From: Oscillospiraceae bacterium
GTDB lineage: Bacteria > Bacillota > Clostridia > Oscillospirales > Ruminococcaceae
DNA: 64,000 nucleotides
NCBI GenBank assembly: GCA_009783205.1
Contig: WRHO01000004.1
Coordinates: 1-64,000, forward strand
Direction of reading: 5' to 3'
Part shown: positions 47,065-56,089 of the stretch, in pieces
Layout: each line of letters starts with the position of its first letter
Position numbering within the stretch: the stretch's first letter is position 1
Notes under the pieces: model-generated
Told to the model about the DNA's origin: nothing
Databases searched by the model: none
Seen by the model: the letters and a program-made list of their open reading frames with translations, nothing else
Position numbers and translations under genes: made by a program

Positions 47065-47943
47065 ATGAAAACTTCGGAATTTTTTAAAAATAGTAAAACG
47101 GTGTTTGCTATTGAGGTGTTTCCGCCAAAAAAATCAATGTCAATCGAACGAGTTTACAACACATTGGAGGAAATCGCCTCGTTAAAGCCCGATTATATAA
47201 GCGTCACCTGCGGCGCGGGGGGGACATCGGCGGTAGGCGAGAGCGGGGGGAACCCGACGCTCGAGGTTTCGTCGTTTATTAAAAACAAGTGTAAGGTTGA
47301 AGCGGTCGCGCATTTGACCTGTGTAGCGTCGGCAGAAAAAGATGTTCTTAACACATTAAATATGTTAAAACAAGAGGGGGTAGAAAATGTTCTCGCTTTG
47401 CGCGGAGACATTAACCCCGATTTGCCGAGGATAAATGATTTTATATATGCCGCAAACCTAATTGAGTTTATACACAAAAGCGGGCTTAATTTCGGCGTTT
47501 CCGGCGCGTGTTACCCCGAAGGTCATGTTGAAGCGGAAAGCATGAATGATGATTTGAGGAGCCTCAAGAAAAAAGTCGATTCGGGATGCGAAACGCTTAT
47601 AAGTCAAGTTTTTTTTGATAATTCATTGTTTTATTCATTTTTAGAGAAGGTGCGGCTGATAGGGATTGAGGTTCCCGTTTCGGCGGGAATAATGCCCGTA
47701 ACGAGTAAGTCGCAAATTGAGCGTATGGTTTCGATGTGCGGAGCGAGTCTTCCGCCTAAGCTTACCAAGATGATTGCAAGATACGACAGTAAGCCCGACG
47801 CGTTAAGAGACGCGGGAATAGCATACGCAACCGAACAGATTGCCGAGCTTATATCCAACGACGTGGACGGAATACACCTTTACGCAATGAACAACCCGTA
47901 TATTGCGCGTAAAATATATGAGAATATAGGCAACCTTTTATGA
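47065..47943 (+). CDS. metF: 5,10-methylenetetrahydrofolate reductase
   Basis: 292 residues, FAD barrel. KTVFAIEVFPPKKSMS, VTCGAGGTS, HLTCVASAEKDV, NVLALRGD and FFDNSLFYSFLEKVR are typical; it makes 5-methyl-THF for MetH. The start is ATG 47065 behind AAAGGGAGATATTT; an earlier in-frame ATG at 47032 is less likely. Overlaps the next gene by 4 bp (ATGA). The clostridial enzyme may use ferredoxin or a partner, but no metV-like gene is nearby. Confidence 0.95.
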   Translation: MKTSEFFKNSKTVFAIEVFPPKKSMSIERVYNTLEEIASLKPDYISVTCGAGGTSAVGESGGNPTLEVSSFIKNKCKVEAVAHLTCVASAEKDVLNTLNMLKQEGVENVLALRGDINPDLPRINDFIYAANLIEFIHKSGLNFGVSGACYPEGHVEAESMNDDLRSLKKKVDSGCETLISQVFFDNSLFYSFLEKVRLIGIEVPVSAGIMPVTSKSQIERMVSMCGASLPPKLTKMIARYDSKPDALRDAGIAYATEQIAELISNDVDGIHLYAMNNPYIARKIYENIGNLL

Positions 47944-48404
47944 TTGATACAGAAAAGTATCACAACCTTTTGCGGTTAATTAACCCAAAGTATATAAGGC
48001 TTTTATTCCCTATTGAAAAATGTCCGATTCCTTTAATCGGCGAGGATATAAAAAGGCATCTGCGAAACAGCGAATCGGTTTTAATATGCGCCGCAACATT
48101 AGGGGAGGTTTTTGACCGTTTATTAAGACAATTACAGGTTGACGACATGGCGGGGGCGGTTTTCCTTGATTCATTGGCGGGGGAATATCTTGAAAAATTC
48201 ATCGACAACAGCGACAGGGAGTTGACAGACGAGCGGAAGCTTTCTATGCGGTACAGCCCCGGGTACGGCGATTTTCCGTTGAGCGTAAATCGCGATATAA
48301 TAGAGGTTTTGAACGCGTCGACTCGAATAGGCTTATGCGTAACCGATGATTATATATTAACCCCGCAAAAAAGCATAACAGGATTGATAGGCGTCAGAGC
48401 TTGA
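47940..48404 (+). CDS. Free-standing MetH activation-domain protein
   Basis: 154 residues. The C-terminal half carries the SAM-binding motif of the methionine synthase activation domain: RYSPGYGDFPLSVNRDII, followed by GLCVTDDYILTPQKSITGLIGV. The N-terminal ALICAATLGEVFDRLLRQLQ region also fits. In most bacteria this is the last domain of MetH; here it is a separate protein between metF and metH, and MetH itself ends after the B12 domain. It should reductively reactivate cob(II)alamin MetH with SAM. Confidence 0.9.
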   Translation: MIDTEKYHNLLRLINPKYIRLLFPIEKCPIPLIGEDIKRHLRNSESVLICAATLGEVFDRLLRQLQVDDMAGAVFLDSLAGEYLEKFIDNSDRELTDERKLSMRYSPGYGDFPLSVNRDIIEVLNASTRIGLCVTDDYILTPQKSITGLIGVRA

Positions 48405-48446
48405 TTTCATAGAGCTTTTTAAGGCTCGGAAAGGCATGGTCATATA
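48405..48446 (+). promoter_or_regulatory. Recurrent leader element upstream of metH
   Basis: Hairpin GAGC (48412-48415)/GCTC (48424-48427), GGAAAGG, ATGGTCAT (48436-48443), giving the mini-ORF M-V-I-TAA whose stop overlaps the metH ATG (TAATG). Near-identical to the mtaD leader at 6444-6482. Confidence 0.7.
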
Positions 48447-50813
48447 ATGGACTTTAAAAAACTTATGCAAAAGGAACAGGTAGTATTCGACGGGGCTATG
48501 GGGACGGAGCTTCAAAAACGAGGTCTTAAACCGGGACAACCCTCGGAATTGCTTAATTTCACGGCACCCGATAAGGTAGCCGAGGTTATACGCGCTTATG
48601 CAAAAGCGGGTTCGGATATAATCAGCGCGAATACATTTTGCGCCAACAGATACAAGTTAGCCGCAATCGGGAAAAACGTAGATGAAACGGTTACCGCCGC
48701 GATAAAAATTGCAAAAGAGGCGTTACACGATTTTCCGAATGTTTTAGTCGCGCTCGATGTAAGCCCTATAGGAAAGCTTTTGCGCCCCGCCGGAACATTG
48801 ACCTTTAATGAAGCGTATGAGATTTTTGCGGAAATGATAAAGGCGGCGGAAAAGGCGGGTGCGGGTTTAGTCGTTTTACAAACCTTCTCGGATTTACTTG
48901 AACTAAAATGCGCTTTATTGGCGGTTAAGGAAAACTCAACCCTTCCCGTAATCTGTTCCATGACCTTTGAACAAAACGGAAGAACCTTTACCGGTTGTCC
49001 GGTATCTGCGTATGCCGTAACCGCGTCGGGCTTAGGCGCAGATGTAATAGGGGTTAATTGCTCGCTCGGTCCAAAGGAACTGTACGGTATAGCAGACGAG
49101 CTTTTACGTTTCAGCGATGTTCCCGTAATGGTAAAGCCGAACGCGGGCTTGCCCGACCCCGTGACCGGCAAATTTGTACTTAACGCAGAGGGTTTTTCCG
49201 AAGAAATGCGCGTTTTTGCCGAAAAAGGCGTAAAAGTTTTAGGCGGGTGTTGCGGGACGTCGCCCGAATATATTAAATTAATGAAGTCGGCTTTTGAAAA
49301 CATATCCGTAAATGCAAAAGAGTTTGCAGATGATTGTGCCATAACATCAGGGACAAAAACGGTTATACTCGACCAACCGCGGGTAATAGGTGAGCGTATC
49401 AACCCTACGGGAAAGCGAGTTTTTAAAGAAGCTCTTTTAAACGACGATACCGATTATATATTAGGACAGGCTTTTGAACAAACGGCGGCGGGCGCGGATA
49501 TTCTCGACGTTAATGTGGGCTTGCCCGAAATTGATGAGCGGGAAATGATGCTTAAGGTACTCGAATCGTTGCAAAGCGTCTGCGATTTGCCGCTACAAAT
49601 CGACAGCGGTAATCCGTCCGTTGTTGAGGCGGCTTTACGGCGTTACAACGGAAAACCCATTGTTAATTCGGTCAACGGTAAGGAGGAGAGCTTAAATGTG
49701 ATTTTACCTCTTGTTAAGAAATACGGCGCGGCGGTAATAGGCTTAACCCTCGATGAAAACGGGATTCCCGAGACGGCGGAAAAACGACTCGAAATTGCCG
49801 AAAGAATATTGAACCGCGCACTCAAATTGGGAATTAAAAGGTCAAACATCATAATCGACTGTTTAACGCTTACCGTTTCGACAGATTCGACGGCGGCGCA
49901 AACAACGCTCGAAGCCGTGAGACTTGTAAACAATAGACTCGGTTTAAAAACGGCGTTAGGTGTGTCAAATATCTCGTTCGGTCTCCCTAATCGCGACCTT
50001 CTTAACGCAAGCTTCCTCACCGCGGCACTACAATGCGGGTTGACGCTTCCTATAATAAACCCTAACTCCGCAACCTCTATGGGTGCGGTGCGCTCTTTCA
50101 GATTATTGAAAGGGAACGACCCTAATGCGTGCGAATATATAAAAGCGTATTCCCAAAAAGAACCCGTAAACCAAAAAGAGGTTACGGGTTCACAAATCAG
50201 CTTGGGTAGCGCGATAGAAAACGGAATGAAAAAAGACGCCGCGCAAATTACCGAACGTCTTCTCAAAGAAATTCTGCCGATGAGTGTCATTAATGAGCAT
50301 TTGATTCCCGCGTTGGATAAAGCGGGGGTTGATTTTGAAGGGGGGGCAATTTTTCTCCCGCAATTGATTTTATCTGCCGAAACCGCGGGGGTTTGTTTCG
50401 ATATTGTTAAACGGCATATGCCCGATACCGATTCAAGTAAAAAGTCGCCCGAAAGAATTGTTTTAGCGACCGTTAAAGGCGATATCCACGATATCGGGAA
50501 GAATATCGTAAAGGTTCTTCTCGAGAATTACGGGTATCAAATAATCGACTTGGGTAAAGATGTCGCCCCCGATACAATCGTTGAATCAGCAGTAAAACAT
50601 AATGTAAAGCTGATAGGGTTGTCTGCATTAATGACCACCACTCTCCCCCCTATGGAGCAGACAATCGCGCTCATTAAAGAGCGCGGGCTTAATTGTAAGG
50701 TTATGGTCGGCGGGGCTGTGTTAAACGCCGATTATGCGAACATAATCGGCGCGGATTATTATGCAAAAGACGCAAAGGGCGCCGTCGATATAGCAAAGAA
50801 GTTTTTCGCTTGA
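48447..50813 (+). CDS. metH: Cobalamin-dependent methionine synthase (without activation domain)
   Basis: 788 residues instead of about 1200. Homocysteine domain (1-290) with zinc Cys in GVNCSLGP and GGCCGTSPEY; pterin/methyl-THF domain (about 305-570; VIGERINPTGKRVFKEAL, DVNVGLPEIDE); B12 cap and Rossmann domain with GDIHDIGKNIVKVLLENYGYQIIDLG, whose His coordinates cobalt. It transfers the methyl group from methyl-THF to homocysteine. ATG 48447 overlaps the leader mini-ORF stop. The separate activation protein just upstream completes the enzyme. Confidence 0.96.
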   Translation: MDFKKLMQKEQVVFDGAMGTELQKRGLKPGQPSELLNFTAPDKVAEVIRAYAKAGSDIISANTFCANRYKLAAIGKNVDETVTAAIKIAKEALHDFPNVLVALDVSPIGKLLRPAGTLTFNEAYEIFAEMIKAAEKAGAGLVVLQTFSDLLELKCALLAVKENSTLPVICSMTFEQNGRTFTGCPVSAYAVTASGLGADVIGVNCSLGPKELYGIADELLRFSDVPVMVKPNAGLPDPVTGKFVLNAEGFSEEMRVFAEKGVKVLGGCCGTSPEYIKLMKSAFENISVNAKEFADDCAITSGTKTVILDQPRVIGERINPTGKRVFKEALLNDDTDYILGQAFEQTAAGADILDVNVGLPEIDEREMMLKVLESLQSVCDLPLQIDSGNPSVVEAALRRYNGKPIVNSVNGKEESLNVILPLVKKYGAAVIGLTLDENGIPETAEKRLEIAERILNRALKLGIKRSNIIIDCLTLTVSTDSTAAQTTLEAVRLVNNRLGLKTALGVSNISFGLPNRDLLNASFLTAALQCGLTLPIINPNSATSMGAVRSFRLLKGNDPNACEYIKAYSQKEPVNQKEVTGSQISLGSAIENGMKKDAAQITERLLKEILPMSVINEHLIPALDKAGVDFEGGAIFLPQLILSAETAGVCFDIVKRHMPDTDSSKKSPERIVLATVKGDIHDIGKNIVKVLLENYGYQIIDLGKDVAPDTIVESAVKHNVKLIGLSALMTTTLPPMEQTIALIKERGLNCKVMVGGAVLNADYANIIGADYYAKDAKGAVDIAKKFFA

Positions 50814-50966
50814 CCTCCGCTCTTGTTAAGCTCACATCGTCAAGCGGACTGCTCGGCGGCAAAGCCACCGACACCTCCGCTCTTGTTAAGCTCACATCGT
50901 CAAGCGGACTGCTCGGCGGCAAAGCCACCGACACCTCCGCTCTTGTTAAGCCTCACATCGTCAAGC
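50814..50966. repeat. 60-bp tandem repeat between metH and ahcY
   Basis: Two identical 60-bp units (50814-50873, 50874-50933) and a third partial unit with a 1-bp insertion. Each has a GTCAAGC...GTTAAGC framework like other repeats here. A 7-bp hairpin GAACGGA/TCCGTTC follows at about 50982-51000, and another CCGCTCTTGTTAAGC string at 51013 runs into the ahcY stop codon. The metH-ahcY gap (208 bp) holds no gene. Confidence 0.9.
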
Positions 50967-51021
50967 TACGCAATTCCCTTTGAACGGAATGAATCCGTTC
51001 AGAGAAATTGCTCCGCTCTTG

Positions 51022-52290
51022 TTAAGCTTCCCAACTATTCAAATACTTCTCCTGCTCGGTTGTCAATTTATCTATATTTACGCCCCAATACCCCAACTGT
51101 CGGCGGGCGACCTCCATATCGACCTCAAGCGGAACCTTTATCACCATATCGGTCAGTTTTCCTTTGTTGTTTACCATGTACAATGCCGACAACGCTTGAA
51201 TCGCGAACGACATATCCATTATTTCGGCGGGGTGTCCGTCGCCCGCCGCTAAATTCACCAAACGACCCTCGGCGATTATATATATCCAGTTTCCGTTTTT
51301 AAGCTTATAACCTTGAATATTATTGCGCGCTAACTTTTCTTCGACCGCTATTGTTTTTAACTCGGCGACATCAACCTCACAATCGAAATGTCCCGCGTTA
51401 CAACAAATCGCGCCGTCCTTCATGACGTTAAAATCGGCGGCGGTTATGACTTTACTGCAGCCGGTGACGGTTACAAAGAAATCGCCTATTTTTGCCGCCT
51501 CGTTCATGGGCATAACCTTAAATCCGTCCATTACCGCTTCCATCGCTTTAATCGGGTCAATTTCGGTAACAATAACCGACCCGCCCAAGCCTTTTGCGCG
51601 CATTGCGACCCCCTTGCCGCACCAACCGTAGCCGGCAACAACAACATTTTTCCCGGCAACAATTAAGTTGGTAGTGCGGTTTATTCCGTCCCAAACCGAC
51701 TGTCCCGTTCCGTAGCGGTTGTCGAATAAATGTTTACAATCGGCGTCGTTTACCAAAGCCATAGGGAATTTTAACTTCCCTTCCTTGTTCATGGCTATAA
51801 GGCGAAGGATTCCCGTTGTGGTTTCTTCACAGCCGCCAATTACATTCTCGAGCAGATGCGGGTATTTAGAATGAATCAATGTTACTAAATCGCCGCCGTC
51901 GTCAATAATTATATTTGGGGCGGCTTCAATAACTTTTGAGATATGTCGGTTGTATTCTTCGTCGGTGACATTGTACCACGCAAATACGTTGAGTCCCTCG
52001 TGCGCTAATGCCGCGGCAACGTCGTCTTGTGTCGAGAGCGGATTACTCCCGGTAATGTACATTTCGGCACCGCCCGCAGCCAACACCTTGCACAGATAGG
52101 CGGTTTTTGCTTCTAAGTGAACCGATAACGCGACCCGAAGACCCGCAAACGGCTTATTCTTCTCAAATTCTGCTTTAATCCCGCGCAATAACGGCATATT
52201 GGATTCAACCCAGTCGATTTTGCGCTTACCCGACTCCCATAAATTCATATCCTTAATTTCGCTTTTTGCGATTTTTGATTGTACACTCAT
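51022..52290 (-). CDS. ahcY: Adenosylhomocysteinase
   Basis: 422 residues. It hydrolyses SAH to homocysteine and adenosine with bound NAD. LRVALSVHLEAKTAYL, NPLSTQDDVAAAL, DDGGDLVTLIH, EETTTGILRL and the NAD loop VVVAGYGWCGKGVAMRAKGLG are present; CCNAGHFDCEVD and DGHPAEIMDMSFAIQAL complete the family signature. ATG 52290 follows AAGGAG; ATG 52305 is an unlikely alternative. With MetH it closes the methionine cycle; convergent to metH. Confidence 0.97.
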   Translation of the reverse strand: MSVQSKIAKSEIKDMNLWESGKRKIDWVESNMPLLRGIKAEFEKNKPFAGLRVALSVHLEAKTAYLCKVLAAGGAEMYITGSNPLSTQDDVAAALAHEGLNVFAWYNVTDEEYNRHISKVIEAAPNIIIDDGGDLVTLIHSKYPHLLENVIGGCEETTTGILRLIAMNKEGKLKFPMALVNDADCKHLFDNRYGTGQSVWDGINRTTNLIVAGKNVVVAGYGWCGKGVAMRAKGLGGSVIVTEIDPIKAMEAVMDGFKVMPMNEAAKIGDFFVTVTGCSKVITAADFNVMKDGAICCNAGHFDCEVDVAELKTIAVEEKLARNNIQGYKLKNGNWIYIIAEGRLVNLAAGDGHPAEIMDMSFAIQALSALYMVNNKGKLTDMVIKVPLEVDMEVARRQLGYWGVNIDKLTTEQEKYLNSWEA

Positions 52291-52320
52291 TGTAAACTCC
52301 TTCATTTTATTTATAATGCA

Positions 52321-52348
52321 ATTATAACATATTAATTTATTTTGTCAA
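52321..52348 (-). promoter_or_regulatory. ahcY promoter
   Basis: Minus strand TTGACA (52343-52348), 16-bp spacer, TATAAT (52321-52326). Confidence 0.75.
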
Positions 52349-52386
52349 CAGAATAGTAAGAGGTTTTTTAGATGTTTTCTATATAG

Positions 52387-52400
52387 CGGAATTGCTATAA
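52387..52400 (-). repeat. MITE-end-like sequence at the ABC transporter stop
   Basis: On the minus strand TTATAGCAATTCCG supplies the TAG stop of the 52395 gene, just as the MITE end at 29576 supplies the stop of the aldo/keto reductase. One mismatch to the terminal repeat. Confidence 0.45.
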
Positions 52401-54185
52401 TGTCTGTGCGGTGTATAATGTAAAATAATCTCCTTTTTGCGCCATCAATTCATCATGCGTGCCGCACTCGGTAATACCTTTATCGTTGATGTACATTATT
52501 CTGTCGCAGTTGCGGACGGTCGACAACCTGTGCGCTATAATAAACGAGGTTCTCCCTTTTAAAAGATAATTGAGGCTTTTTTGCATATTGCGTTCGGTTT
52601 TTGCGTCAATCGAGCTCGTCGCTTCGTCAAGGACTAATATTCGCGGGTTTGCCAAAATTGTACGCGCAAACGCAATTAATTGTTTCTGACCCGCGGACAG
52701 CCCCGCACCGCGTTCCTTTATTTCGGTATTGTAGCCGTTTTTCAGCCCTTTGATAAATTCGTCAATACCGACAATTTCACAGGCGCGGATTGCTTCCTCA
52801 TCTGTGGCGGCGCGATTACCGTATTTGATGTTGAACATTACCGTTCCCGAAAAAATAAAACTGTCTTGAAGCATTATGCCCATTTGTCGCCGAAGCGAGC
52901 TTAACGTAACATTTGAAATATCGTTATTGTCTATTAGAATTTTGCCGCCGTTTAAATCATAAAAACGGGAAATTAAGCTTACAATTGTGGTTTTTCCCGC
53001 ACCCGTCGGCCCGACAAGCGCGACGCTTTCACCGGGCTTGACCCCGAAAGAAAGGTTTTCTAAAATATTCGCGTCCTTTTCATAGGAGAACGTAACATTG
53101 TCAAAAACAACCGCTCCTTTTATTTGTGTAAGCTCGGTTGCGTCGAGCTTATCGGCGACCGCAATCGGCTCGTCTAAGGTCTCGAATATGCGTTCAAGAT
53201 ATGCGACGGCGGTTATAAACGTATTCATAAGGTTAGAAAGGTTAATCAACGGTTGCCAAAAACGCCACGAATACATAGACATTGCAGAAATTGTCCCGAG
53301 AATTGCTATATCGCCCCCGTTTTTTGCAAGCGGCGCGGCTATAAACACCAACCCTACTACAAAAATTGAACCCCTTACTATATTAGCAATGTTGTCAACC
53401 GACGGCCATACCAAAAGAGAAAACTTAACCGCCGACATCCAGTCTTTGCGGTAGCTTTTTGAGAGTTGGTCAAATATTTCCTCGTTCTCTCGTTCGCGGG
53501 CAAAGATTTGGGTGATTTTTACGCCGACTATGCTTTCGTGCAGGTAGGCGTTCATATTTGATGTTTTATTTGAAACCGCCTGCCACGCTTTACGTTGTTT
53601 ATTCTTAATAAAGATAATCATTACGAGAAAAATCGGAAGTCCGCCGAGAACGACTAAGGTCAGCTTCCACGATACCGCAAACATGAACCCCGCTATAAAT
53701 AAAAGGTTGAGTATTTCCATAACAAAGTTGATAATTCCGTTTGTCATAAGCTCGGATACATTGTTGATATAATTGACGAGACGCACTAATATTTTCCCGT
53801 GCGGACGGTTGTCGTAATACTCAAACGAGAGCTTTTGCAGGTGTTCAAACAAGTCCTCGCGAATGTCGTATATAATATCCTGTCCCACCTTTGTCATAAC
53901 GATTGAGCGTTTTTGGGCAAAGAATACACCCGCAAAAATAGCCGCGACCATTATGCCGCCGAGCTTTAATACAAGAGAAATGTCCTTATCGGGAATCGCC
54001 ACGTCGATTGAGTGTCGAGCGATGAGCGGGACTAATAATCCCGATACTATTGATATTAAGCTAAGAAAAACCCCGAACGCTATTCGCTTTTTATATTTCC
54101 CCGCATAGATTAATGCGCGTTTTAAGTGTCGTATGTCAAACGGGGACTCTAATTCTTCGTCTATGTCGAATTTATTTCGTGCCAT
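52395..54185 (-). CDS. Heterodimeric ABC exporter, subunit with intact catalytic site (BmrD-like)
   Basis: 596 residues: six transmembrane helices (about 25-320) fused to an ATPase domain. Walker A GPTGAGKTT, Walker B ILVLDEATSSID with catalytic Glu, and H-loop AHRLS are intact; the signature LSAGQ deviates from LSGGQ. The partner at 54231 has the opposite pattern, so ATP hydrolysis occurs mostly at one site. Such pairs (BmrCD, LmrCD, TM287/288) export drugs or lipids. It follows the partner by 45 bp, in one leftward operon. Stop codon lies in a MITE-end-like sequence. Confidence 0.94.
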   Translation of the reverse strand: MARNKFDIDEELESPFDIRHLKRALIYAGKYKKRIAFGVFLSLISIVSGLLVPLIARHSIDVAIPDKDISLVLKLGGIMVAAIFAGVFFAQKRSIVMTKVGQDIIYDIREDLFEHLQKLSFEYYDNRPHGKILVRLVNYINNVSELMTNGIINFVMEILNLLFIAGFMFAVSWKLTLVVLGGLPIFLVMIIFIKNKQRKAWQAVSNKTSNMNAYLHESIVGVKITQIFARERENEEIFDQLSKSYRKDWMSAVKFSLLVWPSVDNIANIVRGSIFVVGLVFIAAPLAKNGGDIAILGTISAMSMYSWRFWQPLINLSNLMNTFITAVAYLERIFETLDEPIAVADKLDATELTQIKGAVVFDNVTFSYEKDANILENLSFGVKPGESVALVGPTGAGKTTIVSLISRFYDLNGGKILIDNNDISNVTLSSLRRQMGIMLQDSFIFSGTVMFNIKYGNRAATDEEAIRACEIVGIDEFIKGLKNGYNTEIKERGAGLSAGQKQLIAFARTILANPRILVLDEATSSIDAKTERNMQKSLNYLLKGRTSFIIAHRLSTVRNCDRIMYINDKGITECGTHDELMAQKGDYFTLYTAQTL

Positions 54186-54230
54186 TCAAACTATTCTCCT
54201 TCATATAGTATTCTTTTCATAATGTTATCA

Positions 54231-56003
54231 CTACGATTGTAAATCGTACACTTCCTTGTAATACCCGTTTTGGTTAATAAGCTCATCGTGCGTACCCGTT
54301 TCGGTAATGCGTCCGTTTTGCATAACTATAATTAAGTCGGCATCCTTGACCGATGAAATCCTCGCGGCTATTATTATTTTTGTACAGCTAAGGCTTCTGA
54401 GGCTTTCTTGAATATGCTTTTCGGTTTCCGAATCCACCGCAGAGGTTGTGTCGTCTAAGATTAATATGCTCGGGTTAACCGCCAACGCTCGCGCTAATGC
54501 AATACGTTGTTTTTGCCCCCCCGACAACCCCACCCCGCGTTCGCCCACAATTGTATCGTAGCCGTCGGCGGTGTTTAGGATAAACTCATGTGCGTCTGAC
54601 ATCTTTGCACAATCGCGAACCGTTTTTGTTGTTAAATCGGTATTGTTTTCCCACAACTCGGCGTCAATCCCATATGCGATATTGTTTTCGATTGTATCCG
54701 AAAAGAGCAACACCTCTTGCGTAGCTATTCCTATACTTGCGCGTAAATCGCTCAACTTCAGCATCCGTATATTGTAACCGTCAACAAGTATTTCACCCTT
54801 TGTCACATCATAAACACGCGGAATCAAATTAACGAGGGTTGTTTTACCCGCGCCGGTTTCTCCCATTATTGCGACGGTTTGTCCCGATTTTACCGTAAAG
54901 CTTATATCGGATAAAATCGGTTTGTCTTTTTCGACATTATAAGTAAAGCTTACGTTTTTAAACTCAATATCGCCGCATATTTTTTGATTAAGCTTTACCG
55001 CGTCGGCGCGGTCAACTATTTTCGAACGCCCGTAATAAACCTCGATAATTTTATTTGCGGAGGCGGAAAAGCGTTTCAAATCGCTGATTACATAGCCTAA
55101 CATACTCATAGGCATTGACAACGCCCACGACAACATCGAAAACGCCATATAATCCCCCATTGTGATTACGCCGTTAATGGCGAAAAGACCGCCCGCGACT
55201 AAGTGTACCGCCAATATAGCCTGTGACGTTGTTTCCATGGGGAGGAAAAAACGCCACCACGCTATTGCCGTTTTTTTGCTTTGTGAGGCGTATTCGCGGT
55301 TTGTATTGCCGAAACGTGAAATTTCAAATTCCTCGGCGGCAAATGCCTTAACCACCCTATTTCCCGATATATTTTCTTCAGCCGACGTGTTCAACTCGGA
55401 AAGTCTCTCGCGCAGTTCGCCGTATAACGGCCCTACCTTTTTATGAAACATTGTAGAAAAAACTAATATAAGAGGGGTAATAGCGAGCATACATAAAGCC
55501 ATATACACATTAATTGAAAAATAAAACACGCTCACCGCGAGAAAACAAACTATGTTTTCAAACATAGTTTTAAACGACCAAGCGGTTGTATGCCGCACCA
55601 TTTCAATGTCGCCGGAAAGCCGCGTCATAATGTCGCCCGTCCTGTACAAATCGTAAAAATCGGCGGCTTGAGACTGCATACTGTTAAATAAATGAGCGCG
55701 AATTCGGTATACCGCCCCCTGTGAACAGGTTTCGAGAAGCATATCCGATAAATAACGGAACCCCGTTCGTATTAAGTTTGCTGCAACAGTTAATCCCACT
55801 AACATAAAAAGCAAATTTGTTTTCGTTTGAAGATTTTCTAAGGCTTTTTCGGAAACGATAAACGTGTTTATCAAAATACGCATTATAAACGGGTTAAATA
55901 TCAAAAGCGTTTGCGCGAACATAACCATAACCAACGAAAATATGTATCTTCGTCGGTATCCTTGCATATTTTTCCATAGCCAACGGAATAAAAACATAAA
56001 CAC
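54231..56003 (-). CDS. Heterodimeric ABC exporter, subunit with degenerate site (BmrC-like)
   Basis: 590 residues: N-terminal six-helix domain (about 15-310) and ATPase domain with Walker A GETGAGKTT and canonical signature LSGGQKQR. Walker B ends LILDDTTS, with Asp replacing the catalytic Glu, and the H-loop reads AARIS with Ala replacing His. These two changes mark the non-catalytic half of heterodimeric exporters. ATG 56003 has a weak GGGGTG site; the promoter at 56047-56075 is strong. First gene of the pair. Confidence 0.94.
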   Translation of the reverse strand: MFMFLFRWLWKNMQGYRRRYIFSLVMVMFAQTLLIFNPFIMRILINTFIVSEKALENLQTKTNLLFMLVGLTVAANLIRTGFRYLSDMLLETCSQGAVYRIRAHLFNSMQSQAADFYDLYRTGDIMTRLSGDIEMVRHTTAWSFKTMFENIVCFLAVSVFYFSINVYMALCMLAITPLILVFSTMFHKKVGPLYGELRERLSELNTSAEENISGNRVVKAFAAEEFEISRFGNTNREYASQSKKTAIAWWRFFLPMETTSQAILAVHLVAGGLFAINGVITMGDYMAFSMLSWALSMPMSMLGYVISDLKRFSASANKIIEVYYGRSKIVDRADAVKLNQKICGDIEFKNVSFTYNVEKDKPILSDISFTVKSGQTVAIMGETGAGKTTLVNLIPRVYDVTKGEILVDGYNIRMLKLSDLRASIGIATQEVLLFSDTIENNIAYGIDAELWENNTDLTTKTVRDCAKMSDAHEFILNTADGYDTIVGERGVGLSGGQKQRIALARALAVNPSILILDDTTSAVDSETEKHIQESLRSLSCTKIIIAARISSVKDADLIIVMQNGRITETGTHDELINQNGYYKEVYDLQS

Positions 56004-56046
56004 CCCAAATTAATGAATAGTATATAATGACCGGTTAATAATAACG

Positions 56047-56075
56047 AGTATAACATATAATTTGTAAAAAATCAA
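56047..56075 (-). promoter_or_regulatory. Promoter of the ABC exporter operon
   Basis: Minus strand TTGATT (56070-56075), 17-bp spacer, TATACT (56047-56052). Confidence 0.7.
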
Positions 56076-56089
56076 GGGGGGTCATAACA

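Noticed and set aside
50701-50934. Minus-strand 77-codon frame through the 60-bp tandem repeat
   Set aside because: It is a translation of the DNA repeat and of metH antisense, not a supported gene.
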